NCBI GenBank assembly: GCA_025642075.2
Contig: JAODUO010000033.1
Coordinates: 402,501 to 466,500, forward strand
DNA: 64,000 nt
DNA from: Ridgeia piscesae
Lineage: Eukaryota; Annelida; Polychaeta; Sabellida; Siboglinidae
Direction of reading: 5' to 3'
Positions 49,625 through 61,045 of this stretch are shown here, one piece after another. How positions within the stretch are numbered: the stretch's first letter is position 1; the number at the start of each line of letters is the position of its first letter. The notes below the pieces were generated by a model. That model had not been told where the DNA came from. It saw nothing but the letters and a program-made list of their open reading frames with translations, and made no database searches. The translations under genes and the position numbers were made by a program.

Positions 49625-50669
49625 GTGGGTACAAACTCTTGCATGACTAGCTACACACTGTGTGGAACATGTTCCCTATACTTGCAGCTTGTGGTGTGGA
49701 GAACAATGCAGGGATTCGAGAAAAAAGTGGTTTTAATTGGTTGCTACGTATATATTCATATATGTCCATTTGTGTGAATATACATATCTCATGGGACTGC
49801 TTTATATGTAATGAAAACAAAATCTTAGTTGATATTGAGCATGTCTGTGTTTGCAGCAAGGACACAAATAGGTACGTCATCACTTGGCATTGTGATTGTG
49901 TGGAGTATTGTCTCGTTACTTCAGTTACAGAACCGTGGACATGTTGACCTCCTGAGCATTGCAACTATTCCTCAGTCATGACAGTTGATATTTGTTGTAC
50001 TTTTTCCCTACTGAATCCCTAGCGGGGTGAGGGGGAACATATCACATTCGTTTCTACCCTCTGTGGTTTGGCTCCATTTCTCTTCCTCCTGCCTCATCTT
50101 GTTCACCCTACCCTGATGCTCTTATTTCCCATGGTGCATTATGGTATAATGTCACTTGATACCTTCCACTTTCTTCTTGACTCCATTAGTCTCTGTCATG
50201 TGCAATGACCATCCATTCATGTCTTCCCATGCACGTTTCATGCTGTCATTCCATCTCAGCTTTGATCTTCGTCTCCATCGTTTGTCATCGCCTTCAGCTA
50301 TCTAACTCTTTTTGACTCAACTTTACATTGCACAAGTTCTGCTTGTCTCAGTTATTTTCTGACTATTTTTCATGCCAATTCTCTCTGAGTTCCTTATCTT
50401 CAACCAGTGTTGTCTTCTCTGAGTGTTCAGGTATTGTTTGTAATGTTTCAACTCTTCACCAGATGGCGCCATCACAATACACAACATTAAGACACTATTA
50501 AGGGCTAATGAAGTATTGGTCTTGGGGGATCAGGTCAAAACAAATACTTCATGAGGGAGATCTAGCCCTAAATAATCTCTCAGGTGATTTGGTCAACTTG
50601 AGATATGAAGGGTTAAAATGGTATTCTCAGTATTAGCGGGTGTGATTAATTCTATATGACTTCTGTCAG

Positions 50670-50998
50670 GTGATTGTGAAGACGTTAAAGACCCCTGAAA
50701 TGATGGACCCCCGCAACAAGACACCGCAGACTTCCCCCTACAAGTGTGTGGGAGGGGGTGTCCAGGTGTGTGGTCACTGCCCCTACATGGCGTCCACCAG
50801 TGAGAAACTGGACAGTCACATGAAGCGGGAACACCCGGAGCTGATGAGTTACAAGTGTGGTCACTGTGGCATCTATCTGACGTCAAAGGAACACATGGCG
50901 GAGCATGTCGTCGAGCGTCACGCAGTGTCGTCTCGGTCGACACAGGAGAACAGAGGGGAGCCACCGGCAAAACAGCCAAAGATGAGTGCTGGCCTGAG
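50670..50998 (+). CDS. C2H2 zinc-finger protein, exon 5
   Basis: Starts after acceptor ttctgtcag in phase 0 and ends at donor GAG|GTGTGC, leaving two bases (AG). It encodes one finger pair: VQVCGHCPYM...HMKREH and YKCGHCGIYL...HVVERH, then a basic PAKQPKMSAGL tail. AG plus C of the next exon gives Ser. The open frame that runs on to 51,041 is intron read-through. Confidence 0.88.
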
Positions 50999-51689
50999 GT
51001 GTGCTTTTGAACTTACTCGGCAATATGAGGGAGTAATGTAGGTTAATGGAAAATGTTATAGACCTTGGGAATGTTCAGTAAACCAACTTTGTGATGTGTG
51101 GATTTTACGGCGTTTTATTGTTAATTGTTGTTTGGTTCATTTAGCTAAATATAGTTTTTTTGTATAAATTGTTAAATTAGATTATATGACAAAATTTGTT
51201 TAACCATCCACTTATATCAAATTACCCTAATGTATTTATTGATGTTTATTGTCATCATCATTAAACAACACTCTTTGGTGACCAACACTCGTAGCAGATG
51301 GGTCGACATGTCATACGATTCACAAACTATGCTCCAAAGTAAGTTAATTTCTTACAAAATAAAAAAATCTTGGAGCCATGAATTCAATATCACTCTCGAA
51401 GTTTGTAAAGTCCATATTTTTACCAGCAGCTGGAAAAACACATAAAATATACGACTAAGTTAAGACAGTGATCTAAACTGGTGAAACCATTTTGATTTGG
51501 CTAAACCTAAATTTTGCCTTTAGCCAAATGTGCTAAAACATTTTTATGCTTAGAGTGAACCGGGGTATAATTTCATGGTTTATACAACAACACTATTTGA
51601 TAATTTACTGTTTATTACGTGCAGACTACGAAATTATATTTTCTTTGTTGCTATTTTTAGTAAAACAGTCTGTTACTCCTTTGTTACAG
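50999..51689. other. Intron with possible Penelope 3'-tail fragment
   Basis: AT-rich intron between exons 5 and 6. Around 51,275-51,350 the sequence ctccaaagtaagttaattt and its upstream flank resemble the 3' end of the Penelope-like fragment at 60,300-60,380 (ttccaaagtaagttaaatt). It is therefore probably an old truncated copy of the same element. Confidence 0.5.
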
Positions 51690-54136
51690 CATCTCTAGGG
51701 GTGCGGTGAAATCTGAGCTGGCCAATAAGAGTACAACGACAAGTATGAAACGACCGATTGATGAGAAGAGAGATGGCGCCCCAGCGGTTCCTTTGAAGAA
51801 ACTAAAGCTGAAGGATTTGCTGTCGACACCAAAGTGCGCTGGGGTGGAACCAAAGGGCTCCTCGTCTACCGTGTCATCAGTGGGGTATCTGTTTCGGTGT
51901 CGACACTGCAACTTCACCTCCACCCTCAGCCTTGTGATGAGACACCATGTGATGGCTCATCTGCACTACCGCCCCTTCTATTGCCCCATGTGCGACGCGG
52001 TGCGGGCGGTCAAGAGCTACCCCATCAAGAAGCACATCGCCGTCTACCACCGGGGGGGTTCGGTGCAGTGTGCGCTGGAGCGCGACATGGAGATGGAGTA
52101 CAAGGTTCAGGCGAGCTACGTCCGCGAGACACTGTCGGGCACCCCACTGGCGCGCTGTGAGAAGGTGGGGGCAACACCCCCCGAAGACAAGGATGGGGCG
52201 TTTGTGTACAAGTGCAACATGTGCTCATACACGTCGCCCACACACAAGTTCATGCAGCATCACGTGATGGCGCACCTCAATTACCGCCCCTACCGCTGCC
52301 CTTACTGCATCACCATGAGAAGTGTGCGCAGTCACCCCATCAAGAAACACATCCAGCGCATGCACCGAGGGAAAAAGTTTGAGATCGCCTACTCCGCTGA
52401 TCCGGCGATGGACGCAAAGGTGACAGAGTCGTACAGGAAGCACCGACTCGACAGCAGTGACACGACACTGCCGTCGGCGTCACCTAAAAAGAAAATACAG
52501 ACCTTGCCCGTGTCGCCGACCTGTCAGAAGAAAGTACCACCCGTCTCATTGGTCGCAGTGCCGCAAGACAGCGCGTCGTCACAAGGGCCTGAGAAGAAGT
52601 GGCAAACTGTCAGTAAAACACCGCCAGATACTTCCGATCAATCGGATGTTGTTAATGTTGGCGGTGGTCACCAGGGTTTGGACAAGCGTCCAAAGGGCTC
52701 TGCCCACACTACGTACGTGTGCAAGTGGTGCGGGTACACGGCTGCCACGCCCAGTCTAGTTCGCCTCCACGCCATGATACACTTCGGGTACCGCCCCTTC
52801 TCCTGCCCCCACTGCACAACCATGAAGAGTGTCCGCAGTTACCCCATCAAGAAGCACATTCGCGCAATGCATCCTGGGAAGCCGATAGAGGTCGTCTTGA
52901 ATACTGACCCGAATATCGAGTCCAAGGTACAGCAGAGCTACATTGCTAAAGAATTGATGTCGAAGGCGTCCACGAGCACTGCCTCAAAAGGTGACGGAAA
53001 GAAAGTGTTAGTGAAGCAGAGGAAGACTCCAGTGGCCCTGAAGACGGAAGGACTGATGGGGAAGCATTTGAAAAAGAATGGACAGTTTGTGTGCAATACG
53101 TGCTCGTACACGTCTCCCAACTGGACACTGATCCGTCGTCACGTCATGGTGCATGTAGGTTACCGTCCCTACCACTGTCCCTACTGCCAGGCGATGAGGA
53201 GTGTGCGTGGGTCACCAGTCAGGATTCACATCCGCTCAATTCATCCTGGGAAACCCGCCAACGTCCTGTTCCGCCCGGACATGGCCGCCGACGCGAAGGT
53301 TCTGGACGGGTTCAGTCGCCTGGTGAAAGATGTCCCAAAGAAAGTGGTTGAGTTGACATTTGATGACAACCTCAGTGACACTGCCACTACGCCAACGACT
53401 CCGAAGCGTGTGTACGCGGTCATCTTCCGCTGCATCAACTGCTCTTTCAAGACCAAGTACAAGGCCGACCTGCGCTTCCACCTGATGGGTGAGATGGGCT
53501 ATCGGCCGTTCACTTGTTCCTACTGCGACCACAAGGCGGTCGGCCGGTGTCTGCTCCGTAAGCACCAGCGCAAACACCACGTCGGCAAGTTCGCCGTCGT
53601 GACGCACCATGATCCCCAAAGTGAGGCACGGCTCACCGACCTCTTGCAGAGATCGATAAAGAACGGCATTCCAGCAACACCGCAATCGAACAGTATCACC
53701 GAACAGCCGATTGTCATCAAACAAGAGCCAGACATTGACGCAAATGACGCTGACGGCTTGGCACCGATGGCACGAATAGATGGCGCCACTGCAGATGGCC
53801 CACCACCGAAGCGTTACAAGCGCTACAATTGCACTGAGTGCAGCTATTCGTGTAGCAAAAAGAAGCTGCTACTGAAACACTGCCTGGTCCGCCACGACCC
53901 GAAGAAGTACGCCTGTGGCTACTGCGACTTCAGAGAGTTCTACCCCTCACATGTGAGGCGCCACTGTCGCAGACAGCACCGGGGGCTGATTCCTCGCTGC
54001 ATCCTGCTTTCGTCTGGAGAGTCAGTCTCATTCAGAGCGTACTCGGACAGAGCCACAACCTCGGTGAAGCCACCTGGTAGTCCTGTTGTTGTTGCTGCCC
54101 CGCCTGTGAAACCAAAGACTGAGGCGCCATCTAGTG
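51690..54136 (+). CDS. C2H2 zinc-finger protein, exon 6 (six finger-pair modules)
   Basis: The acceptor tttgttacag ends at 51,689; one base (C) completes Ser from exon 5. The donor at 54,137 is GTG|GTGGGT, phase 1. A basic start (MKRPIDEKRDG, LKKLKLKDLL) could serve in nuclear localisation. Six finger pairs start near 51,890, 52,205, 52,712, 53,085, 53,420 and 53,818. The first four are clear duplicates: finger one, then HxxYRP(F/Y)xCPxC, then an R/K-S-V-R-S-x-P-I-K-K-H-I helix, HPGK, and a DP....KV..SY tail. A SUMO-type site (IKQEPD) lies near 53,718. The frame continuing to TGA at 54,150 is only read-through into the intron. Confidence 0.93.
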
Positions 54137-54979
54137 GTGGGTATTGTTGAAATGTTTTGAGTGTCGTTCGTTTGTTTGTGGTCCACGCATGTGTTTATGA
54201 CTTCAGAGGATGTTATTGTAGCTTGTTAATTTTGTATCTTCTCCTTCCTGCCTGTGTCCTTACCTGTTTATGTCAGTGTCCTGGCCCATTTACATCCTTA
54301 TCCTAGCCTATTTGTAGCCTTGATGTAGCGCAGTGGTATTGTTGTCCTGCTCATTTATCTATATGTCCTTAATCATATATAAATTGTCCAAGCTCATTTG
54401 TGTTCAAGTCCTGTCTCATTGATATCCTTTGGGCATATTCATCACCTTGTCCTAGTAAGTGCTGTTTTCAGAATAAAAACAAGTGTATCTATCTGCCCCA
54501 AGGATTATTCAGTTTACATTATTACAACTATAACAATATCAAACATCTTAATGCAGGCCAAATTGTGGTTAGTTTGTCATGCTTGTAACAATGTTCTCAA
54601 CTTGTAATTTGTTTGCTTTGCAAATGACAATACTGTTGTTGATTTGGTAAACAAAACATCCTGTTTCAAAAGAAGCTTTATTGGCAATACTACCAAGATG
54701 AGATGTGTCAATAACTGTGTCCTTTCATCTTCAATGTTCCCACGTTCTAGACAGCAGACATATTGGTACAAACTGCTATTTCCTGGTAGTTGTGCAGATG
54801 CCCTCCTTCGAGGTCTCTAGAGACTTGACCAAAGAGACCGGCCTAGAGGGGAGACCGTAGTAGTGGCATTTATTTTATTTACTTCACTTGCGGCAATAGT
54901 CTGCGCCTACCCTAGAATGACCCTAATTGTGAGGTGACAGTAAAGCGAGGTGTGACTAGACTTGTTTGTCCTCCTTCAG

Positions 54980-55169
54980 ACAAGGCAGTGGTGACGGACG
55001 GCATTGCCCCGGACAACGTGACACAACTCTTCAACCGCACCCTCGGCAAATATGAGTGCTACCTGTGTCTCTATAGCAACAGCAACGTGACACTCTTCAA
55101 GAAACACATCTCCGTGCACTACCCCGCCAGGTGGCAGTGCGGGCACTGCTCGCTCAAGTTCCGACAGAT
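54980..55169 (+). CDS. C2H2 zinc-finger protein, exon 7
   Basis: The acceptor cctccttcag ends at 54,979. The base left by exon 6 (G) plus AC gives Asp, so the join reads APSS-D-KAVVTDG. The exon encodes finger YECYLC...HISVHY and the first half of a second finger, WQCGHCSLKFRQ. It ends at the donor GAT|GTGAGT at 55,170 in phase 2. The second finger is completed only by exon 8, which strongly supports the splice. Confidence 0.92.
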
Positions 55170-55525
55170 GTGAGTGTCAGAATTATTACTGTGGTGATTT
55201 TGTTTAGCATCCGGAGGAAATGTGACTGTCACATAAAATGGTCATGAAATGGTGCCTGGTATGCTCACGTGGTTTCTCATAGTTCTCAATTATATAATTG
55301 TGGTGGTGAGGATTTATTGAAAGGATTAAACAAAATTAAAAAAAGTGTTGGATGGCATGTTGATTCTCAGCATAATTGCAGGTACCTCAATATCTGGATG
55401 AAGGCTTGGCAAAATGTTCTCCAAATTAACACATGGTTTTATAGCCTGACCGATATGAAGCCTGGTGATATCATATGTTTTGTTTCTGCTTCATGAATTA
55501 TATCTAAGTTACTTAATGCTTCCAG

Positions 55526-56153
55526 GGATCGCCTGCGTAGACACAGTCGGTTGGCCCACCCTGGGATACCCGTCAGATGTGCCAATGATGAGCCTGGCTA
55601 CAACGAATCGCCCTCGCCCTCACAGAGCCCCGCTACAGTTAAAACAGACTCTTCTCCACAGGCAAAGACCCTGTCCGGACCAAAAGTAAAGGTGACAGCC
55701 CGCAAGTCTATCCACAAAATAATCCCATGTGTGACTGAAGTGAAACCACTCACCGTACCGAAAGCGAAACTTACGGCTCGCAAGTCCATCAACCCATATG
55801 TTCCAACTCTCAATGAAACCGTTCTGCGATTCTTCTGCGGTTTATGTCCATTTGCGGCAACCAACGAGGAGGCGTTGTCGAAGCACATGCTAGTGGTGCA
55901 CTCTAGTGGCAGCGGTGGTGCAGTGCAGCTGAAGTGTGGCTTCTGCTCGTTTACGACGTTTGACGATGCCGCTTTCATTGAGCATGCTCGATTGCATGCA
56001 CTCGGCAACAATAACAAACAGCAAGCCCCGCAGATTGACCCAAACGGAAAAGACATGCAGCCCGATGTGGAGTTGGTCGACCTCCTTCATCTGTCACAGA
56101 GCGAACTGGAAAACTTGCTTGTCAAAAATGACATCGGTGGTATTTACTTCTGA
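55526..56153 (+). CDS. C2H2 zinc-finger protein, exon 8, C-terminal end
   Basis: Starts after acceptor gcttccag; AT plus G gives Met and the join CSLKFRQMDRLRRHSRLAH finishes the split finger. Then follow a Ser/Pro/Lys spacer with two similar motifs (KVTARKSIHKIIP and KLTARKSINPYVP) and two fingers (FFCGLCPFAA...HMLVVH and LKCGFCSFTT...HARLH). A tail with LVDLLHLSQSELENLL ends at TGA 56151-56153. A donor-like GGTG|GTATTT lies four codons before the stop, so an alternative longer C-terminus is possible. It is the last exon I can join with confidence. Confidence 0.88.
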
Positions 56154-56159
56154 GCACAA

Positions 56160-57600
56160 ACGCTTGTCACATGATTGGTTATATTGCGATGTTCATGAAA
56201 GACGTATGATGAATTTGAGGGGATATTTTGATACAAACAAATACCTTCCAGTTACTTCAATTTAACCTGAGATGTGACAAGTATTGCGTTGACAATACAG
56301 AGTTATTTGGTGGGGATGTACAGTAGGCTGTTTGAATCTTTTACTTACAGTCCAAACGTTATAATGGCATAAATCTGACAGGTGCTTTAGCCATCTTTTG
56401 ATGCCATAATACAAAACAGAAATGCATAAAAACTAAATGAGAATTTAAATTGAAAGTATCTTCAGTTTGAGTCTCGACTGCCAAATATTGTCTGTTATAC
56501 ATAGGTTTTACACTAATCATAATGTTTTAATGTAATGTCGGCTACAGCAAGGACTGCTATCCAGTTTAGTGACAACGTGTTTGAATTGTCTTTCCGAAAC
56601 TATTTAAGAAATTTATATACTAGTGCAATTGTAAGTATTGTAGATGTGTATGGGATATTCCTGCCTTCAGTGCGAGGCTGCTATTGGTTTTAATTGTAAC
56701 TTACATGTGTAGATACATCTTGTGGACATGGGGTCTTTTCCCTCTTACTTGTGTGTTTCTTTGGTCAGGTATATTTTATGCACCAGATAATTAAGTTAAC
56801 AGTATTAGCCGAAATGACAAAGTGACATGTTATGGCAGCTAATTTGCTCAGTGGTCAGTGCGGTTTGGTAGCAATGTTTATTTCTATCAAAAGTTGAATG
56901 ATTACAGTGTATATAATAATTATGTGTTCAGTTTATAACATATTGCTTGCAATAATTGGGACATCAAGATGATTATATACAAATGTCTACATAAAAAAAA
57001 TTACCACATTTATTTAAATAACCATTGAGTCGTGCATAATAACATGGTGTCATGTTTGGATTTTGTCGTTCATGTAAAGTCATTCAGTTTGGTATATAAT
57101 TTCTAGTGCATGCGTGCGTGCGTGTTTGTGTGTGTTTGTGCGTACTTGCATGACTGCATGTGTATTTGTGCATGAAATGTATATATTGATTTCTAATTGC
57201 GCAGGGTGTGTAATGAAAATGAATTGTTTATTATGTATTGTGAACTGCCGATAGCCAGTATGAAGTGCTATTTTTGTTGCGTGGGGCAGGCACATGGACA
57301 TAGGTTTTAGGTAGACAATGTCAGACCCAGCAGATAGAGGAAATGTTTTAGTAATTTCTACATAGAATCAGTCAGAGTTGGGAATGATTTCTGAAATATT
57401 GGGAGCGTGATCACTCGTTACATGTGTAAGTAATCATTTACCGTCACACGCCATATTGAGCAAGAATGTCTTCCAGCAGTTCGTCAGCAGTAACTGTCAA
57501 CTTGAAGAAACTGATGCAATAAAATGTGAAATAAGGTCATGGTGGTCGTACTTAGATGAGACAACATCAACACAACAAAACCCATGTTGATAATTGCTTG
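56160..57600 (+). other. Probable 3' UTR and downstream sequence of the zinc-finger gene
   Basis: AT-rich, without coding signal. A GTGC/GTTT-rich patch lies at 57,108-57,165. The first AATAAA I see is at about 57,519. Confidence 0.5.
57519..57524 (+). terminator. Candidate polyadenylation signal AATAAA
   Basis: Canonical hexamer about 1.37 kb after the zinc-finger stop codon and just before a minus-strand SINE. No transcript evidence; earlier variant signals may be used. Confidence 0.35.
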
Positions 57601-57619
57601 TAATAATAATTTACACTTT

Positions 57620-57885
57620 ACTTCCCTGACAGACCTGTTCACTCGGACACCATCTCGGCTTCTCTGGGAAACATCCAGCCATACGCTACAAATCATGCAC
57701 GAAGGCTGCTCGTACACATATCCACCACTGTCTTTAGCCAGGTACTCATTTATACAGCTGAGTAAACTGGAGCAATGTAGAGTGAAAAAACTTGCCCAAG
57801 ATTGCAGCACAGGATTCAAACCCAGGTTCTCGTAATTGAGAGTCCAAAGTTCTACCCCTGAGCCATTGCGCTCTTGTAATGTACA
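57620..57885 (-). mobile_element. tRNA-derived SINE
   Basis: On the minus strand the head contains an A-box-like tggctcaggggtagaac (from about 57,867) and a B-box-like ggtttgaatcc (about 57,822-57,812), with tRNA-like spacing. It continues with the body typical of invertebrate and vertebrate SINEs: gggcaagttttttcactcta, ctcagctgtataaatgagta, cctggc. The anticodon stem is not well paired, so it is a SINE and not a functional tRNA. Confidence 0.8.
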
Positions 57886-58134
57886 AACTCTAACAAGGTA
57901 GCAAGTAATTATTTAAGGTAACTATTTAAACATTATTCAGCCTTGACTTTTGTTTACTCACAAGGTAAATTCATCCTTAAGTTATAGAATATCTGGATAT
58001 CGTACATTACAGAAACTTTGAACTCCAGAAGTCACAGGTGCCATGGATGAAGGTTGACACAGGTCATGGATGTACACTACTTACTTAAACCTTGGATTTT
58101 CACAATTTATAGAAGTCATGGTGTTCTCAATATT

Positions 58135-58870
58135 ACACAAACCTTGGATTTTAAAAAGTTAGAACTATAAGCCTTGTACTTCCACAAGTTGCAGAAGCCA
58201 TGGCCTTCCATAAGTTATACAAACCTTGTACTTCCACAAGTTGCAGAAGCCATGGCCTTCCATAAGTTATACAAACCTTGTACTTCCACAAGTTGCAGAA
58301 GCCATGGCCTTCCATAAGTTATACAAACCTTGTACTTCCACAAGTTGCAGAAGCCATGGCCTTCCATAAGTTATACAAACCTTGGACTTCCACAAGTTGC
58401 AGAAGCCATGGCCTTCCATAAGTTATACAAACCTTGTACTTCCACAAGTTGCAGAAGCCATGGCCTTCCATAAGTTATACAAACCTTGTACTTCCACAAG
58501 TTGCAGAAGCCATGGCCTTCCATAAGTTATACAAACCTTGTACTTCCACAAGTTGCAGAAGCCATGGCCTTCCATAAGTTATACAAACCTTGTACTTCCA
58601 CAAGTTGCAGAAGCCTTGGCCTTCCATAAGTTATACAAACCTTGTACTTCCACAAGTTGCAGAAGCCATGGCCTTCCATAAGTTATACAAACCTTGTACT
58701 TCCACAAGTTGCAGAAGCCATGGCCTTCCATAAGTTATACAAACCTTGTACTTCCACAAGTTGCAGAAGCCATGGCCTTCCATAAGTTATACAAACCTTG
58801 TACTTCCACAAGTTGCAGAAGCCATGGCCTTCCATAAGTTATACAAACCTTGGACTTCCACAAGTTTCTG
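58135..58870. repeat. 52-bp tandem repeat (26-bp dimer), about 13 copies
   Basis: The unit is ttccacaagttgcagaagcc plus atggcc, followed by ttccataagttatacaaacc plus ttgtac. The two 26-bp halves are related, so the array is a dimer of an older 26-bp repeat. Looser units extend on both sides (58,080 and to about 59,065). Confidence 0.95.
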
Positions 58871-59075
58871 AATGCTAGCTTGACTTTCCAAAAGTCGTAT
58901 TGAAATGGTATAGTACAGAAACCTTGGACTTGGATAAATCAGAGACGCTGCTTTTACAAGGTAACCCATTTAGGGACTTCCACATGTTACAAGTCTTAGT
59001 TAAGTTAGAGCAACCATTGACTTACACATGATACACAAACCTTGAACTTCCACAACATACAGAAACCTTGGGCAG

Positions 59076-59213
59076 CCATTCCACTCGGCCAACCATGCGG
59101 AGCTGCTCCGACATCTGGAACCTAAGCTAAGGACAACTGCTGTGTTCTGTGGAGGACGAGGCACGAGGCCAGAAGCCACAGGAACCTCAGATTACATGTC
59201 AGGACTTTCATAA
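59076..59213 (+). CDS. Possible alternative terminal coding exon
   Basis: After a cttgggcag acceptor-like site the frame reads PFHSANHAELLRHLEPKL, then RTTAVFCGGRGTRPEATG, closing at TAA 59211-59213. Local CpG and codon composition differ from the surrounding AT-rich repeats. The HAELLRHLEP stretch resembles the helix half of a C2H2 finger. It could be an extra last exon of the zinc-finger gene, but I cannot find the partner donor in matching phase. Confidence 0.3.
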   Translation, partial: PFHSANHAELLRHLEPKLRTTAVFCGGRGTRPEATGTSDYMSGLS

Positions 59214-59934
59214 AACATGACCAGTGTCCACAAATTTGTGACCTTGGTTAAAACATTGACAACAACAGTGGCATTACATATTTTTATTGCGTGAATTTAA
59301 CAACAAAGTTCGACCTTTGGTGTGATATTAGACAATACTCTGATAGTCGGTTATACATATAAAAACCTGGTAAAAACAATGTACAGATTTGTTTATATAT
59401 GTTATAACATTAACAACATAATTTTACATTAATAATAATATTATAAAACAGGAGTAGATTTTTTTCTTGTCCAACCTGAGTGAATGAACAGACATTGATT
59501 TTATTTAAATTACTGGATTCAGAGTTGTATGCCATATCATGGTCCCTCAACAATTCAACACAAATCTAATCTAGTTTCTTGAATTATGCAACTTGCTTAA
59601 TCAATATAACATAGGCACTAATGGCTGGGCGTTTACTTAATAATCAACATACAACACTCTCCTGTATAACATGTTTTACATCTATTTAAACAGCTATATA
59701 TCACAATGGTAATCATGACGACGTCATCAATGTGAATTTTGGGCCATCACAAGCACTTTCCATACAGACAGACAGATGAAATGCTCAATTAAAACAATAT
59801 ACTTTTGATGTTCACACACACAACGAGAGGAATGTCAAGAGTCTCGTACAACTTACTTGCTGCAACTAAATGCATTCATGGTAGTTAGTCAACTTGACTA
59901 ATAAAGCAACGTCCACCAGCTTAGTGTAGTAGAT

Positions 59935-60375
59935 GGTAGAACACCCGAAAGACAAAACACCTAAAGAACACCAATGTGGAACCATCTATAACATCACGTG
60001 TGACATCGACAGCAGCCACACATACATAGAACAACCATGAGAACACTCAGCCAGAGATTCAAAGAACACACAAACCTGGATAAACCAACAGGAGTAGATC
60101 ATTGCCGGGCCACAGGACACTCAGTGTCCATGAAGAACACCAAAGTACTGACCCGTGAATCCAACTGGCATAAGAGAAAAGTGAAGGAGGCTAATTATTT
60201 CAAACAGAGAGCCCCTACCATGAACAGAGACCAGGGATACCATCTGCCTGCCATCTACAACCAAATTATCCCGCTGAAATCTGAGGCAACACACGTGACA
60301 CCAGTACGTGAACAAGTTCCGTAGCTGATGGATCGAAATGTCGTACTCATCTTCGACATTTAGTTCCAAAGTAAG
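59935..60375 (+). mobile_element. Penelope-like retroelement fragment, GIY-YIG endonuclease part
   Basis: The + strand encodes a decayed CGTIYNITCDIDSSHTYIE, then after a frameshift RTLSQRFKEH, CRATGHSVSM, TRESNWHKRKVKEANYFKQR and MNRDQGYHLPAIYN. These are the usual C-terminal endonuclease features of Penelope-like elements, whose diagnostic G-(I/V)-Y...Y-I-G core is partly lost. The coding part ends at TAG near 60,322 and the tail continues to about 60,375. The reverse transcriptase is missing, so this is a 5'-truncated dead copy in the 3' flank of the PRPP synthetase gene. Confidence 0.85.
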
Positions 60376-60817
60376 TTAAATTATACTACAATAAACATCC
60401 ACTAGGTTTGTATTGCACAGGTCTTTTAAGTAATGTACGTAATTTCATGCAAGCTGCCAATTGTGACACTCACAAGTAAAACATTTCTGCACACAGATAC
60501 ACACATAAGGCACACACATATACAGGGCTTTCATAAATTAAAATACAGATTGCTAGTAAACTAAACACAAATTCATAAAGTACACCATGCTTGGGTATCT
60601 GTGGGAAGGATTGGTGAATCACTACTTGGACTCACACCCATGGAACTAATTTACTTTCTATAGATGTACACTGAACATTATACAAGGTGTACAAGCCAGT
60701 AGGGTGGGGGGTGTAAAAACAGCCCACACATGGCATGCCATACTTTATGGATGGCCCCTAATATCTCAGAAATTACGATTTAAAAAGCGTAAGCACAGGA
60801 TCATGTTGGTGGATCAG

Positions 60818-61045
60818 CTACTGCGTGAGATCATAGCCCCACAGGACATCAACGATGACATCAGCGAGAGAGAGAAGTTTAAACGGAGGATGTTGCCCGA
60901 TCAGATGGGAGTGTGGAATCGAGTCAGTGATCCAGAAGTTGCGCACGTTCAACTCTGGCTCGGTGAACTTCTTCCAAGACTCATTCGGGAAGACTGCATG
61001 CGTCACGTAACAACTGATGTCAGTGGCTCCCCCTGCCCGCAGGAC
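60818..61045 (-). CDS. Ribose-phosphate pyrophosphokinase 4-like, last exon
   Basis: On the minus strand the exon begins after acceptor tttcccag (61,046) in phase 0, reads VLRAGGATDISCYVTHAVFP, NESWKKFT, NFWITDSIPHS and PFKLLSLADVIVDVLWG, and ends at TAG 60818-60820. This is the C-terminal lobe of PRPP synthetases of the plant PRS4 type: YVTHAVFPN.SW..F followed by FWITDS.P. Such enzymes make PRPP from ribose-5-phosphate and ATP for nucleotide synthesis. Position and phase match the upstream exon that ends ECIK. Confidence 0.92.
   Translation of the reverse strand, partial: VLRAGGATDISCYVTHAVFPNESWKKFTEPELNVRNFWITDSIPHSHLIGQHPPFKLLSLADVIVDVLWGYDLTQ

Noticed and set aside
50490..50580. Imperfect inverted repeat (agggctaatgaagtatt and its complement)
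   Set aside because: The arms are interrupted and short; no target-site duplication, so a MITE call is not supported.
57806..57876. Possible tRNA gene on the minus strand
   Set aside because: A and B boxes are present, but the anticodon and acceptor stems do not pair well and the sequence continues into a SINE body.
58135..58870. Regular direct repeats that could suggest a CRISPR array
   Set aside because: Units are contiguous 26/52-bp tandem repeats without unique spacers, and the genome is clearly animal.
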